Counted from the stretch's first letter, positions 31,861-41,015 are shown. The stretch: 64,000 bases of DNA from an uncultured Desulfobacterales bacterium (GCA_947259495.1 CAMYLV010000009.1:28073-92072); one strand, 5' to 3'. The notes: a model not told the origin generated them from the letters alone. Translations and numbers: made by a program.

Positions 31861-31969
31861 CGCTTTTCTCTCCTTCAAAACGTCAAAAGGGGTGTTTTTG
31901 AAAGATATAGTTCCGCTTTCCACGGGCTGCGCCAGTGACCAAAAATTTCATATGCGTGCATTTCCAGGC

Positions 31970-32722
31970 TTAGCGGGGTATTTTAGACATTTTTTCCAGA
32001 CGCACCCATTTTACAGTAGCGCGGCGAATCAGTTTCTGCCACAGTGCCCTGGGGTCATGGGCAAAGACGCTATCGGCGTCGGCTTCTAAAACATGCCAGT
32101 CCCCCCGGGTCCGTTCAAAATCGAGTTGATTGGGCGCCCAGCCGGCATAGCCCGCAAATAGGCGAAATCGCTGCTCAGCGTTCGCCTTTTTGATGAGGCG
32201 CTCCAGCACCGTCCAGCTCGAACTCATATAAACATTCTCTATGACTGGAACCGAAGCTGCCGGCGCCTGGGTTGATCGGATGAGCATCAGCATCTGATTT
32301 ACGGCCACCGGCCCGCCAACGTAAATGGTATCCTTGCGCTGTTTTAGCTCTTTTGCATCCGGAAACACCGTCGACAGCTTTACGTTTGAAGGACGATTGA
32401 TCACCAGGCCCACGGCACCTTCCGGCCCGTATTCAATCAACAGCACCACCGTTTCGCTAAAATTCGGATCCCCAAGGCGGCGACTGGCCACCAAAAATTT
32501 TCCTTTAGCCAATTCTTCCCGGGAACTCGGTACATCCGGGCCTTCCCTGGGAATCGCCGTTTCAAATGGCCTGGGTGCCGACTTGTGGCTGTATGATTCT
32601 GCGCTTATTTTCGGGCACAAAAAGGGCCAGCCGCTCACCATCAGGTATACGCTCAGGCAAATGCGCACTGTACGCGCATGAGATCGTTTGTATTGATGTG
32701 TGCCAGGATTCAGTCTCACCAC
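31970..32722 (-). CDS. YqgE/AlgH family protein with N-terminal extension
   Basis: The 250-residue protein has an N-terminal hydrophobic stretch (VRICLSVYLMVSGWPFLCPK) that looks like a signal or anchor, a Ser/Pro-rich spacer, then the YqgE/AlgH (DUF179) domain from about residue 70: GKFLVASRRLGDPNFSETVV, EGAVGLVINRPSN, YVGGPV and FAGYAGWAPNQLDFE. Ordinary YqgE proteins are about 185 residues and cytosolic; the added export-like N-terminus is unusual. The family's function is not known. Spacing to the SDR gene is about 110 bases. Confidence 0.8.
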   Translation of the reverse strand: MVRLNPGTHQYKRSHARTVRICLSVYLMVSGWPFLCPKISAESYSHKSAPRPFETAIPREGPDVPSSREELAKGKFLVASRRLGDPNFSETVVLLIEYGPEGAVGLVINRPSNVKLSTVFPDAKELKQRKDTIYVGGPVAVNQMLMLIRSTQAPAASVPVIENVYMSSSWTVLERLIKKANAEQRFRLFAGYAGWAPNQLDFERTRGDWHVLEADADSVFAHDPRALWQKLIRRATVKWVRLEKMSKIPR

Positions 32723-32874
32723 CCCTCTCTGCTATATCAAATTGGGAACGACGGTTAACATAGCAAGGTCCGGTACCAATAAATCATTTTCGGAGTCAAG
32801 AAAGCAACCCATAAATGGTTTTGCGCTGGTACGCTAAATTCCGCAAAATCACTCTCGTCCAGAAAATAATGTCT

Positions 32875-33405
32875 TCAATCACTGAAACCCATACCTTTAA
32901 AGGCCTCTAAATGGGCCTTACTAACCCGCCAGCGGCCCCGTGTTTTGAGCAGTTCGAGTTTAAGCTGATACAAATCGGCGTTTTCGCCCACCGTTTCGAG
33001 CCAGCTTTTAGGGTCATCGTAGAGGTCTCTTAGATCGGGGACAACACGGTCCTTTTTAACGATCAGCAAATACATTCCGCAAAACGCCTGATTGTCTTTG
33101 TTGTAGAGATCAACGGAGGGCTTGGGGTATAAAATCCTAATTTTACCATAGTGCATCAACGCCGACCAGATGATGCGCTTGATTGCCAGACGATTGTACG
33201 CGCCCGGCTGGGCCACAAGATCTTCGGTGGCCAGCTCCATCATGCCGCTGATATCATGGTCTTCTGTCAGCTTTGCGCCTTCTTGAATCATTGCGCGGAT
33301 GGCAGCGGCATCATCTTTTTGTGCGCAGGCGGCCGCCATAAAGAAAAAAACCGCCCCGGATAGGGTAATTATTATTCGTTTTGTGCGGCGGGTAACCCGT
33401 TTCAT
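32875..33405 (-). CDS. Lipoprotein with NTF2-like domain
   Basis: A 176-residue protein with a basic N-terminus, hydrophobic helix and lipobox AAAC (about residue 27), preceded by a GAGGTCC site. The mature part begins DDAAAIRAMIQEGAKLTEDHDISGMMELATEDLV, a helical start followed by strands, as in SnoaL/NTF2-like stress or ligand-binding domains. The substrate is unknown. Minus-strand neighbours on both sides could form a loose operon. Confidence 0.6.
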   Translation of the reverse strand: MKRVTRRTKRIIITLSGAVFFFMAAACAQKDDAAAIRAMIQEGAKLTEDHDISGMMELATEDLVAQPGAYNRLAIKRIIWSALMHYGKIRILYPKPSVDLYNKDNQAFCGMYLLIVKKDRVVPDLRDLYDDPKSWLETVGENADLYQLKLELLKTRGRWRVSKAHLEAFKGMGFSD

Positions 33406-33769
33406 TGCCTTGGACCTCGTCCGTATTCGGGATCGTTATTCTCGATGGCATTCATGACCGATGTCTCCAGATATTTGGAGCTGCTTTATACGGCATTTCT
33501 GATCAGCACACGTCTAATCAGGTATGCAATAGCTGCAAAGGGTAAAAAGGTAATCAGCGAAAAGACAAGACGAATGCGAATCGTAAAGTCTTTATTCCGG
33601 TGGTCGCGAATAAGGATTTATCAGGCCTCACAGGCCAAATTGAATGTTCCCATGATATGGGCTGCCCGCATCTGCCTGCTGGTGACAGCGCCCTGCATGC
33701 CGTTTTTGGGGACGACTAAAAAGGTGACCCCGATGCGCAAAAATAAAAACGCGGATCAAACCGGGCGAG
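33406..33769. other. 364-bp region without a clear gene, possible decayed minus-strand gene
   Basis: On the minus strand two short coherent reading stretches follow each other in different frames: one reads RIGVTFLVVPKNGMQGAVTS and ends ...NLACEA-stop near 33630; the next reads RIRLVFSLITFLPFAAIAYL and ends ...RNAV-stop near 33494. Together they would make a small membrane protein, but neither has a good start or ribosome-binding site. A plus-strand ORF (33445-33849) overlaps the DUF4870 gene and looks like a shadow. Confidence 0.35.
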
Positions 33770-35059
33770 CTATCGGCTCGGATATTTCTTTTGCGAAATC
33801 AGCCGCAGGCACATCGGATATCGATAGTATTCTCCCTCATTGGCTTTGACACCGGCAACGATAACCATAATCAAACCGAAGAGCACCAGACCAATTATCA
33901 GAAAAATACCGATAACAATGAAAATTAAAACCAACGAAATCAGCATGTAAATAAACAGCGAGATCTGAAAGTTGAGAGCTTCTTTGGCCTGATCGACAAC
34001 GAATTCCGATTCATTTTTCTTTAATTGCCAGATGACGATGGGACCGATAAAATTACCGAGCGGCACCAGCATGGAACAAAAAGTGCTGATATGGGCCCAC
34101 ATGGCCCAGTTATTCTCCTCGTCTTCGCTAAGAGAAGCATTAAGCAGTTTGCGTTTGTGCTTTTGGCGCTTGATCAGAATCACCAAGCCCATCACCGGGG
34201 CGGTTATAAAACCCAATAAAAACAGTACAATTGCCCAGGCTATGCCTTTAACCATTTCCGCTAGATCAAACCGGCGAAGCAGGAGGCCGTCGCCACTTGG
34301 AATTTCCCCTAAAACTGTGGCACTGTAGGAGCCGAGGGTGTCGAACTGAATCTGAGCGATGGCCTGCAGGGTAGTTCCGCCATCATCTTCGGTATAGGGA
34401 ATTTCAACCGGCTGTAATGCCAATTCTTCTCCGGTGGCCAGATCCATCAGCTCGATGTCAAAATCCCGGCCTAATTGATAATTGGCAATATTGAATTTGG
34501 TATGCGCGGCGGTTTCGTAAAAAAGGATATAGGTTCCGGGTTTGTCAAGCTGAATATCCGTTTCGCCCGTCACTATCAGGCGCGTTTCGCTGGACAAATA
34601 GGCATCCAGGGTGTCGAACAGCGTGATCCCACCGGCAATCGCCGGGACTAAAAAAAGCAAAACCGCAACGATATACCAGAATCCGCTGGGACCAGTGCCT
34701 GTTGCTGCCGGTGGCTTTTCAGCAACAGCTGCCGGCGATGGTTCAACAGCCGCCGCCGGATTCTGAACCGGCTGATTGGGCGCTGATTGAGCGGGTAGCG
34801 GCGGCGGTGCGGTCGGGTTGCAATTCTGTGTCGGGGAGATCATACAATCAGCACCGGCGTCTTTAAAGACATTATTGATCTTGAGGGCGGTCTGATGATC
34901 GACATTTTTTTTGATAACAATACGCTTGCCTGAAAACAGTTTATAAATAGTATTTTCATCTGCTTTTAAAAGTTTCGTCAGGTTGGCTTTGACTTCATCA
35001 AGGTCCCACCCCGGAATAATACGCCCTGAAAAGTCGATATTGTAAAGCATTTCAGACAT
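33770..35059 (-). CDS. DUF4870 membrane protein with L7/L12-like N-terminal module
   Basis: A 429-residue membrane protein in four parts. (1) A soluble alpha/beta module (about residues 5-76, FSGRIIPGWDLDEVKANLTK to DAGADCMISP) like that of the small protein at 2757-3248. (2) A Pro/Ala-rich linker. (3) A transmembrane helix (about 127-150) and an extracytoplasmic domain (about 150-265) with beta character (ETDIQLDKPGTYILFYET). (4) A helix and the DUF4870 domain with several membrane helices (NWAMWAHISTFCSMLVPLGN, KEALNFQISLFIYMLI, GVKANEGEYYRYP). DUF4870 function is unknown. The start is supported by CAAGGAAACGATT. A 209-bp inverted-end element lies upstream. Confidence 0.8.
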   Translation of the reverse strand: MSEMLYNIDFSGRIIPGWDLDEVKANLTKLLKADENTIYKLFSGKRIVIKKNVDHQTALKINNVFKDAGADCMISPTQNCNPTAPPPLPAQSAPNQPVQNPAAAVEPSPAAVAEKPPAATGTGPSGFWYIVAVLLFLVPAIAGGITLFDTLDAYLSSETRLIVTGETDIQLDKPGTYILFYETAAHTKFNIANYQLGRDFDIELMDLATGEELALQPVEIPYTEDDGGTTLQAIAQIQFDTLGSYSATVLGEIPSGDGLLLRRFDLAEMVKGIAWAIVLFLLGFITAPVMGLVILIKRQKHKRKLLNASLSEDEENNWAMWAHISTFCSMLVPLGNFIGPIVIWQLKKNESEFVVDQAKEALNFQISLFIYMLISLVLIFIVIGIFLIIGLVLFGLIMVIVAGVKANEGEYYRYPMCLRLISQKKYPSR

Positions 35060-35079
35060 AATCGTTTCCTTGATCGTGT

Positions 35080-35288
35080 TTTATACCGTTTTACGTAATA
35101 ATGTTCCGTGCTAACGGCATCAAGTCTACTTTCGGCTAAATCAAGGAAATGGTTTAGGGTTTTTTCACCCCTAAGACCTTTATATTTCATAAAAAGCCGT
35201 TCGGGCCCGTCAGGAAAGTAACATATCCGCTGTAACAAATTTTACAGAATTGAGAATTTCGGAACATTATTATGAAAAGCGGTATAAA
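35080..35288. mobile_element. 209-bp element with terminal inverted repeats (MITE-like)
   Basis: The left end TTTATACCGTTTTACGTAAT continuing AATGTTCCG (35080-35108) is an imperfect inverted copy of the right end CGGAACATTATTATGAAAAG continuing CGGTATAAA (35260-35288). The same end sequence opens dispersed-repeat copies 4, 6, 7 and 8. The interior has no transposase, so mobility would need a partner in trans. Located between the DUF4870 gene and pdxT. Confidence 0.7.
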
Positions 35289-35372
35289 GTTGGGCGCCAA
35301 TCTGGAGGATGAATCCGTGGCGGCAGAGGCCACCGGCAGGATAATGATTATCAGCGGTTAGCAGTAAGATGA

Positions 35373-35954
35373 TTACTGCCGAATCAAGCTCAAAAAGTAT
35401 TGGTGGAATCGGGTATCACTCGTCAGTTCGGGATGAAATGCCGTCGCTAAAAGCTTATTTTCAACTGCCGCAACCGCAGTACCGTCTGCCCGACTGGCAA
35501 TTTTGACGGCCCGGCCTCGTGTTTGAACCAGCCTGGGTGAACGAATAAATATTCCTGGAAACGGGATCGAATCTCCATTTTTCAGGACTTTTACATATAA
35601 ATCTTCCTGAAAACTGTCTTTTTGCCGCCCAAAGGCATTACGTTCGACCACAATATCCATTACGCTCAGCAAGGGCTGATCCATTCCAATCGCCTTGGCC
35701 ATTAAAATCATACCGGCACATGTGCCCCAGACCGGCCTGTCAACGGCGAATTGACGCAAAGGATCCATCAACTGATACATGACGGCCAATTTGCCGATGG
35801 TGGTGCTTTCACCACCCGGTATAATAAGTCCGTCCAGATCCTCCAGATCTTCGGGCAAGCGCACCTCGACAGCTTCAACACCTATCTGCCGCAGCATGTG
35901 GATGTGTTCGATAAATGCGCCCTGCAATGCCAGTACGCCGATTTTCATTACCAT
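35373..35954 (-). CDS. pdxT: Pyridoxal 5'-phosphate synthase glutaminase subunit
   Basis: Supplies ammonia from glutamine to PdxS for pyridoxal phosphate synthesis. The 193-residue class I glutamine amidotransferase has the oxyanion motif IPGGESTTIGKL, the nucleophile Cys in VWGTCAGMILMAK and the His-Glu pair in ATAFHPELTSD. Start ATG 35954 gives MVMKIGVLALQG; the second ATG at 35948 is equally possible. It follows pdxS with a 13-base gap, so the two are co-expressed. Confidence 0.95.
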   Translation of the reverse strand: MVMKIGVLALQGAFIEHIHMLRQIGVEAVEVRLPEDLEDLDGLIIPGGESTTIGKLAVMYQLMDPLRQFAVDRPVWGTCAGMILMAKAIGMDQPLLSVMDIVVERNAFGRQKDSFQEDLYVKVLKNGDSIPFPGIFIRSPRLVQTRGRAVKIASRADGTAVAAVENKLLATAFHPELTSDTRFHQYFLSLIRQ

Positions 35955-35967
35955 GCTGAAAATTTTC

Positions 35968-36876
35968 CTACCACCCGCGGTCGGCCAGGGTTTCCCCTTC
36001 AGCTAGGGTGCTGACACTGATACCGACCATAGGCTCCCCGAGGTTTTGACTGATTTCAGCCAGGATCTTGGGATCCTTGTAGTGCGTGGTGGCTTCAACG
36101 ATCGCCTTTGCCCGGAGCGCCGGGTTGTCGGATTTGAATATACCGGAGCCAACGAAAACGCCGTCCACTCCGATTTGCATCATCAAGGCTGCATCGGCTG
36201 GCGTGGCAATGCCGCCGGCCGCAAAATTGACCACCGACAAACGGCCCTGTTCTTTGGTTTGCTTCACCACCTCATAGGGGGCACCGATATCCTTGGCATA
36301 TGCCATTAATTCGTCGTCCGGTTTTGCTTTTAGATCACGGATGGCGCCCAACACAGTGCGAGCGTGGCGCACTGCTTCTACAATATCACCGGTTCCGGCT
36401 TCACCTTTTGTTCGGATCATGGCGGCCCCTTCTCCGATGCGGCGCAGTGCCTCACCTAAATCCCGGCACCCGCAGACAAACGGAATCGTAAAGGCATGCT
36501 TGTCGATATGGTGGCGCTCATCGGCCGGGGTCAGCACTTCACTTTCGTCAACATAATCAACGCCGATGGCCTCTAAAATCTGGGCCTCTACAAAGTGGCC
36601 GATGCGGCATTTTGCCATAACCGGGATGCTGACCGACTCTATGATTGCTTTGATTAATGCCGGGTCAGACATGCGTGCGACACCGCCGTGTTCACGGATG
36701 TCGGCCGGCACCCTCTCAAGGGCCATGACCGCAACAGCACCGGCCTCTTCGGCAATGACGGCATGTTCCACGGACACGACGTCCATGATCACGCCCCCTT
36801 TAAGCATCTGCGCCAGGCCACTTTTCACCGTGAAGCTGCCCACCCTGGCATCTGAATTTTTTTCATTTTTTCCCAT
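35968..36876 (-). CDS. pdxS: Pyridoxal 5'-phosphate synthase, lyase subunit
   Basis: Builds the PLP ring from ribose 5-phosphate, glyceraldehyde 3-phosphate and ammonia. The 302-residue (beta/alpha)8 protein is strongly conserved: [78 protein letters not shown] and [18 protein letters not shown] 36876 is chosen because GGGAGGTGTTTACA precedes it; a GTG nine bases upstream in the same frame is less likely. pdxST is divergent from the MocR-type regulator at 37177. Confidence 0.96.
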   Translation of the reverse strand: MGKNEKNSDARVGSFTVKSGLAQMLKGGVIMDVVSVEHAVIAEEAGAVAVMALERVPADIREHGGVARMSDPALIKAIIESVSIPVMAKCRIGHFVEAQILEAIGVDYVDESEVLTPADERHHIDKHAFTIPFVCGCRDLGEALRRIGEGAAMIRTKGEAGTGDIVEAVRHARTVLGAIRDLKAKPDDELMAYAKDIGAPYEVVKQTKEQGRLSVVNFAAGGIATPADAALMMQIGVDGVFVGSGIFKSDNPALRAKAIVEATTHYKDPKILAEISQNLGEPMVGISVSTLAEGETLADRGW

Positions 36877-37176
36877 TGTAAACACCTCCCTGAATTTTTA
36901 AATTTTATAATTTTCTAATTGCCGCCATGTTAGCGGTCATGGTAATAAAAAACAGATACAGATAATTATAAAAATAGGCATAACAGTTTTAGCGCCTCTT
37001 TAGTGTGTTGGAATTAATATATCGATTATTATTAGTCGTTTATATAATAAATAGAGGTTTTATACTGCTTTTCATAATAATATTCCGGATTACGGAATGG
37101 GGGGTATAAGTGGTTGTAGAAAAAAAAGTTGGCGTAACGGGATGTTTTTTTGACAATCACTATAACGGAGAAGAGT
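36877..37176. promoter_or_regulatory. Divergent pdxST/pdxR intergenic region
   Basis: 300 bases that must hold both promoters and the regulator's operator. The pdxS-proximal half is AT-rich (CGATTATTATTAGTCG, GTTTATATAATAAATAG). The regulator-proximal half is filled by repeat copy 6 (37058-37164). I do not see a clear pair of direct operator repeats outside the repeat copy. Confidence 0.5.
37058..37164 (+). repeat. Dispersed repeat, copy 6
   Basis: Begins TTTTATACTGCTTTTCATAA, continues ATTCCGGATTACGGAATGGG then GTATAA, then the core hairpin (GTGGTTGTAGAAAAAAAAGT, right arm GATGTTTTTTTGACAATCAC), ending TATAAC. Only 12 bases lie between it and the ATG of the regulator at 37177. Confidence 0.88.
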
Positions 37177-38616
37177 ATGGATGAGACAAAAAAAATTTTT
37201 CGCTACCGGTTCCTAGCCGAAGAGATCGAGCAAAAAATTATGAACGGAACCTATCAGCCCGGAGAAAGGCTTCCCTCGATCCGCAAACTTCACAAACAAT
37301 CAAATCTGAGTATCTCGACCATCTATCATGCATACATGGAGCTGGAATCCATGGGGCTGGTGGAGGCACGGCCGAAATCCGGCTATTACGTCAATCCGCT
37401 TGCCCTGCAAAATTTGAAAGCTCCGCGATTTAAAAAAGTATCTTTTCCGCCGAAAAAGGTCAGACTATCATCGATGGTGAATTCGGTCATTTCTGCGATC
37501 AGCAATCCTTATCTTTTACCTCTGGGTTCGACGGTGGCCGATTCGGAACTGATGCCGTTTAAACACTTTTCCCGAATCCTGAAAGATCTCTCCCATGCCG
37601 ACGTGAAATCCATGATTTCATATTCGCTTTCAGAAGGCTTGCCTGAACTTCGCCGGCAGATTGCACTTCGAACCGTGGGCGTTTTGGAAGGAATCACACC
37701 GGAAGATATCATTATTACCAACGGCTGTATGGAGGCGGTGGCATTGTCATTGCTGGCCATCGCCCGGCCGGGAGATACCATCGCGATTGAGACCCCGACG
37801 AACTTTGGTTTTCTGCAGTTGCTTCAAGAACTGGGGCTTCTGGTTATGGAAGTGCCGGCTGATCCCAGATACGGCGTGGATTTAGATGAATTGGAAAACA
37901 TCTTTCGCCGAAACTCAATCAAAGCCTGCCTGCTGATACCGAATTTCCACAATCCATTAGGCGCCCTTATGCCCGATGACCATAAGATCAGGCTGATTCA
38001 ATTAATCAATGAATATAAAATTCCTGTAATTGAAGATGACATCAGCTCCGAACTGCATTTTGAGCGCAAACGCCCCATGCCCCTGAAATCATTTGATCAG
38101 GAAGACCGGGTGATTACCTGCTCATCATTTTCAAAAACACTGGCACCGGGTTTGCGTATCGGTTGGGTGATACCGGGAAAGCGGCTGATGGAAAAAGTTC
38201 AGAATTTAAAAGCTGCCACAACGGTTTCAACTTCGACACTCGATCAATATCTGGTATCGAAATACCTTGCCGACGGTGCCTTTGAGCGGCACCTCAGGCA
38301 ACTGCGAACCACACTTAAAAAGCAAGTCGTGCGAACCGCTTTGGCCATCCAAAAACACTTTCCATCCGGAACCCGGCTGGCCATACCTGATGGCGGAACG
38401 CTGCTGTGGGTTGAACTTCCACCGCAGGTTGCCGGCTTGAAAGTATACCATAAGGCATTGGATCACCATATTGCCATTATTCCCGGAGTGGTATGTTCAA
38501 ACTCAAGGCAGTTTGAGAATTTTATCCAGATGAGCTGTGGAACTCCCTTTACAGAAGACTTAGATAGGGGAATTGTGAGGTTGGGTGAGATCGTCTCAGA
38601 TTTGTCTCGCCAGTAA
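37177..38616 (+). CDS. MocR-family regulator (GntR HTH plus aminotransferase), probable PdxR
   Basis: A 479-residue fusion. Residues about 8-75 form a GntR-type winged helix (YQPGERLPSIRKLHKQSNLS, TIYHAYMELESMGLVEARPK). Residues 100-479 form a fold-type I aminotransferase domain (LEGITPEDIIITNGCMEAVA, LIPNFHNPLGALMP, VIEDDISSELHFE and the Lys of SFSKTLAPGLRIGWVIPG). MocR proteins sense PLP, and PdxR members activate divergent pdxST. The back-to-back arrangement with pdxST supports PdxR, which is inference, not sequence proof. ATG 37177 is preceded by CGGAGAAGAGT and is favoured over the longer frame that starts inside the repeat. Confidence 0.8.
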   Translation: MDETKKIFRYRFLAEEIEQKIMNGTYQPGERLPSIRKLHKQSNLSISTIYHAYMELESMGLVEARPKSGYYVNPLALQNLKAPRFKKVSFPPKKVRLSSMVNSVISAISNPYLLPLGSTVADSELMPFKHFSRILKDLSHADVKSMISYSLSEGLPELRRQIALRTVGVLEGITPEDIIITNGCMEAVALSLLAIARPGDTIAIETPTNFGFLQLLQELGLLVMEVPADPRYGVDLDELENIFRRNSIKACLLIPNFHNPLGALMPDDHKIRLIQLINEYKIPVIEDDISSELHFERKRPMPLKSFDQEDRVITCSSFSKTLAPGLRIGWVIPGKRLMEKVQNLKAATTVSTSTLDQYLVSKYLADGAFERHLRQLRTTLKKQVVRTALAIQKHFPSGTRLAIPDGGTLLWVELPPQVAGLKVYHKALDHHIAIIPGVVCSNSRQFENFIQMSCGTPFTEDLDRGIVRLGEIVSDLSRQ

Positions 38617-38664
38617 CAGCCATCATGTTAAGTTTGATCGCTGTTCGCTATTGCACCGATTGCA

Positions 38665-38838
38665 TCACTGAAAATCATCTAGCGTATAGGTTCCCCATTG
38701 GCCAATTTTGACGATACCGTCTTCTTCCAATCCCTCTTGAATCGATTGAAAAACAGCATCGACGGCTTTAACGGCAATTTTATTAGGGATATCATCCAGT
38801 TTTTCGGCCACTCTTTTGACTAATTCTGATTTATTCAT
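38665..38838 (-). CDS. Truncated HU-like protein (57 residues)
   Basis: A 57-residue reading frame starting MNKSELVKRVAEKLDDIPNK and ending WGTYTLDDFQ, behind a good ribosome-binding site (AGAGGATACAG). It matches the N-terminal half of HU/IHF-family DNA-binding proteins (MNKSELIxxxAEKxxL...AxxxxDAxxxxIxExLxxxxxVxLxGFGTF) but stops right after the GTF-like segment. The beta-arms that grip DNA and the C-terminal helix are missing, and I find no continuation in other frames. It may act as a dimerisation partner, or it may be a remnant. Too short for ordinary ORF listing. Confidence 0.75.
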   Translation of the reverse strand: MNKSELVKRVAEKLDDIPNKIAVKAVDAVFQSIQEGLEEDGIVKIGQWGTYTLDDFQ

Positions 38839-38961
38839 CTGTATCCTCTTTATCTTGATGCAAAAATGGCTTCAAAACCGTCTATCATGTTTGAGGGCCC
38901 GCCATAGCGGGGCAACACAGCCATCGGCCATGGGTCCGCCGGAAGCGGATGGGAGCCATTT

Positions 38962-39402
38962 TTATTTCCATCCAATGACCTGATAGCCCTTATCCCGCAG
39001 GCATTGCTCAACAAAGCGACGCTCGATTTGATCCGGATCGCCTGATTTCCAGGCGCCCCCCATCATCCCCCCCGCACCGCCACCGGCCGCACCGGCAGCC
39101 GCTCCCCGGCCGGGCCGACCGGTGACTGCTCCGACGGCACCGCCGACCACCGCTCCGGTAACGGCCCCCTTGGCAGTCGAGCCGGCGACATTCTTGCCGG
39201 CATCTGTTTTATGACCGTGATCGGCCGCCAGCTGAATACATTCATCAATATCGGCCGTGGCCACAGTTGCGCCGGCTGCCTGATAGGTTGGATTTGGATA
39301 AAGAACCGGACGCTTCTTAGCGCAGGCGCTCATCAGCATAACGATTCCAAGCAAACAAATGAATATTGTCGGATATTTTTTCATTTTAGCGAAAACTTTC
39401 AT
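38962..39402 (-). CDS. Glycine-zipper lipoprotein
   Basis: A 146-residue outer-membrane-type lipoprotein: signal MKKYPTIFICLLGIVMLMSAC with lipobox MSAC, then a short soluble part (NPTYQAAGATVATADIDECI), a glycine-zipper membrane segment (GAVTGAVVGGAVGAVTG and AAAGAAGGGAGGMMGG), and a C-terminal QCLRDKGYQVIGWK. Proteins of this kind sit in the outer membrane; a precise role is not known. The first ATG is at 39402; the frame also has an ATG at 39384. Confidence 0.75.
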   Translation of the reverse strand: MKVFAKMKKYPTIFICLLGIVMLMSACAKKRPVLYPNPTYQAAGATVATADIDECIQLAADHGHKTDAGKNVAGSTAKGAVTGAVVGGAVGAVTGRPGRGAAAGAAGGGAGGMMGGAWKSGDPDQIERRFVEQCLRDKGYQVIGWK

Positions 39403-39602
39403 TGCTGTGCGTTCATCATATCGAATAAATGCGTGCAGCGGTAGGTTTATTTAACATATTTTGCAAGCCCTCTGCTTTTTAGACGTTTTGGGGCGACATT
39501 TTTGTCGACATGTTCTATTATCGTGTTTTAGTGACGGCGTCGGTCGAATCACAAATAGCGGGTTACAAACAACTTGCCAATCATAGCACATAGTGTATGG
39601 TT

Positions 39603-39938
39603 TCAGGAATTCGGCCGGGACTCAGTTTTTTCGTCCGATTCAAGCCCAATATCATCGCGATCGGGTTTACACACGGATTCATTGTCTGTGGATGTGTCAC
39701 CCAAGATATGGTAAGCCTGAGGACGGCTTGACCCCTGTCGGATTCTTTCATGAAGGAAGTACAGCAGATAAGCGATAACGATTCCGAGAAAAATAAAAAA
39801 AGCAACCATCAAAAGGGACTCGACCAGGGTTGCCACGGCGGTGCTGAAACTATCACTCTTAACCATGCGATAAACAACGGTGAAAATAAACAAAAGCAAG
39901 GCAGCGAAAAACAAGATCGCCTGAAAGGGGTTAATCAT
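39603..39938 (-). CDS. Hypothetical protein with two membrane helices
   Basis: A protein of about 111 residues starting MINPFQAILFFAALLLFIFT, with a second hydrophobic helix (LLMVAFFIFLGIVIAYLLYF) and a polar, acidic C-terminal tail of about 40 residues. ATG 39938 is preceded by GGCAGGGGCGC and is favoured over 39971. No family recognised. The acidic tail is likely cytoplasmic; topology is inferred. Confidence 0.5.
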   Translation of the reverse strand: MINPFQAILFFAALLLFIFTVVYRMVKSDSFSTAVATLVESLLMVAFFIFLGIVIAYLLYFLHERIRQGSSRPQAYHILGDTSTDNESVCKPDRDDIGLESDEKTESRPNS

Positions 39939-40124
39939 GCGCCCCTGCCGGTTGCAAACCTGTCGCATCATTTTATTGCCCCAGTAGCCTCTAAAATCTT
40001 AATTCAATACCGGCTTTTTGATGCCAGCATTGCGCTCATATACGTGATGATTTAATAATTTTACGCGTCCGTTCAATCGACCAAATGATTTCAAGGCGGG
40101 ATGTCGCCGTCGTCATTTTAGGTT

Positions 40125-40772
40125 TTAGTTAAATGTTAATGTCTCAACGATCTCTTCCAACTGGCTGTGGCCAGATTCGTCCTGAAAGGTCAGCGCCATC
40201 AATAGGGCATATCCCTTCATGATGGTCGCATATTGTATCTGTCGGATAACGACACCCGGCCCCATGGTGATTTTGGTTTCCATGATGTCAAACGAGACCC
40301 CATCAATGGTCTTTTCGTATATCTCTTGCGGATAAGAAACCTTCATGCGGCTCATTTTCAACAGTTTTTTCGCATGGTAATGGTAGTCGCTGCCTCTTTT
40401 AATGCCCGGTGCATGCGTTACTTTTTCTGCAATCAGCATGATCCCCGGATTGGTGGAAACAGCCGCCCCGGGTGGATGTTCATAGGCGGTTAATAAATTT
40501 ATGCTTTGCAAATCCGCGGCTTTGATGGCAGCCTTTAAGTTTTTATTATCTCCGGCGACAATTTCACCCCCGCGTTTCATTATTTCCAGGCGCGCTTCCT
40601 GTTCCAGCACATGCCAGGAATCCGGAATGCTGAGCATCAGATTAAAAAACGTATTGGAATAGCTGCCGGATTCAAACGTTCCGAAATCAATTGCTTTTTT
40701 ATCACTGCAACTGATAATCAGCGCGCTTGTCAGTATGCATGCGGCCATCATCACATTTCGCGCACTATTCAT
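40125..40772 (-). CDS. Lipoprotein, unknown function
   Basis: A protein of about 215 residues. N-terminus MNSARNVMMAACILTSALII with lipobox IISC. The mature part (NTFFNLMLSIPDSWHVLEQE) has beta strands alternating with helices and a C-terminal YALLMALTFQDESGHSQLEE segment. This pattern (a lipid-anchored domain beginning with a short 'SIPDSW' strand) is seen in exported proteins of unknown function. The start at 40772 was picked to put the lipobox at a normal distance; ATG 40802 is also open. Confidence 0.6.
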   Translation of the reverse strand: MNSARNVMMAACILTSALIISCSDKKAIDFGTFESGSYSNTFFNLMLSIPDSWHVLEQEARLEIMKRGGEIVAGDNKNLKAAIKAADLQSINLLTAYEHPPGAAVSTNPGIMLIAEKVTHAPGIKRGSDYHYHAKKLLKMSRMKVSYPQEIYEKTIDGVSFDIMETKITMGPGVVIRQIQYATIMKGYALLMALTFQDESGHSQLEEIVETLTFN

Positions 40773-41015
40773 GCGGCGGCTGCCCCCATAATTTTTTGTC
40801 ATTCTAGTTTCGATACTAAAAAAAGCGTTCGATAAGTTAAATATAGTATATCGGAAATCGTGTCGCGTCGCAATTTTTTCCGCTTAAAATTTACAAAAAG
40901 TACGCCTAACATAGCCAGGCAATGAAATATTAATCCGCCCCCGGGGTGCGGCGTGCTAAGATTGCTGACCGGCACACCAGTGCTTAACCTTTTCTAACCA
41001 TAATAGGAGGTCATA

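Noticed and set aside
33445..33849. 134-residue plus-strand ORF
   Set aside because: Overlaps the end of the DUF4870 gene on the other strand, no ribosome-binding site, composition typical of a shadow; the minus strand reads better.
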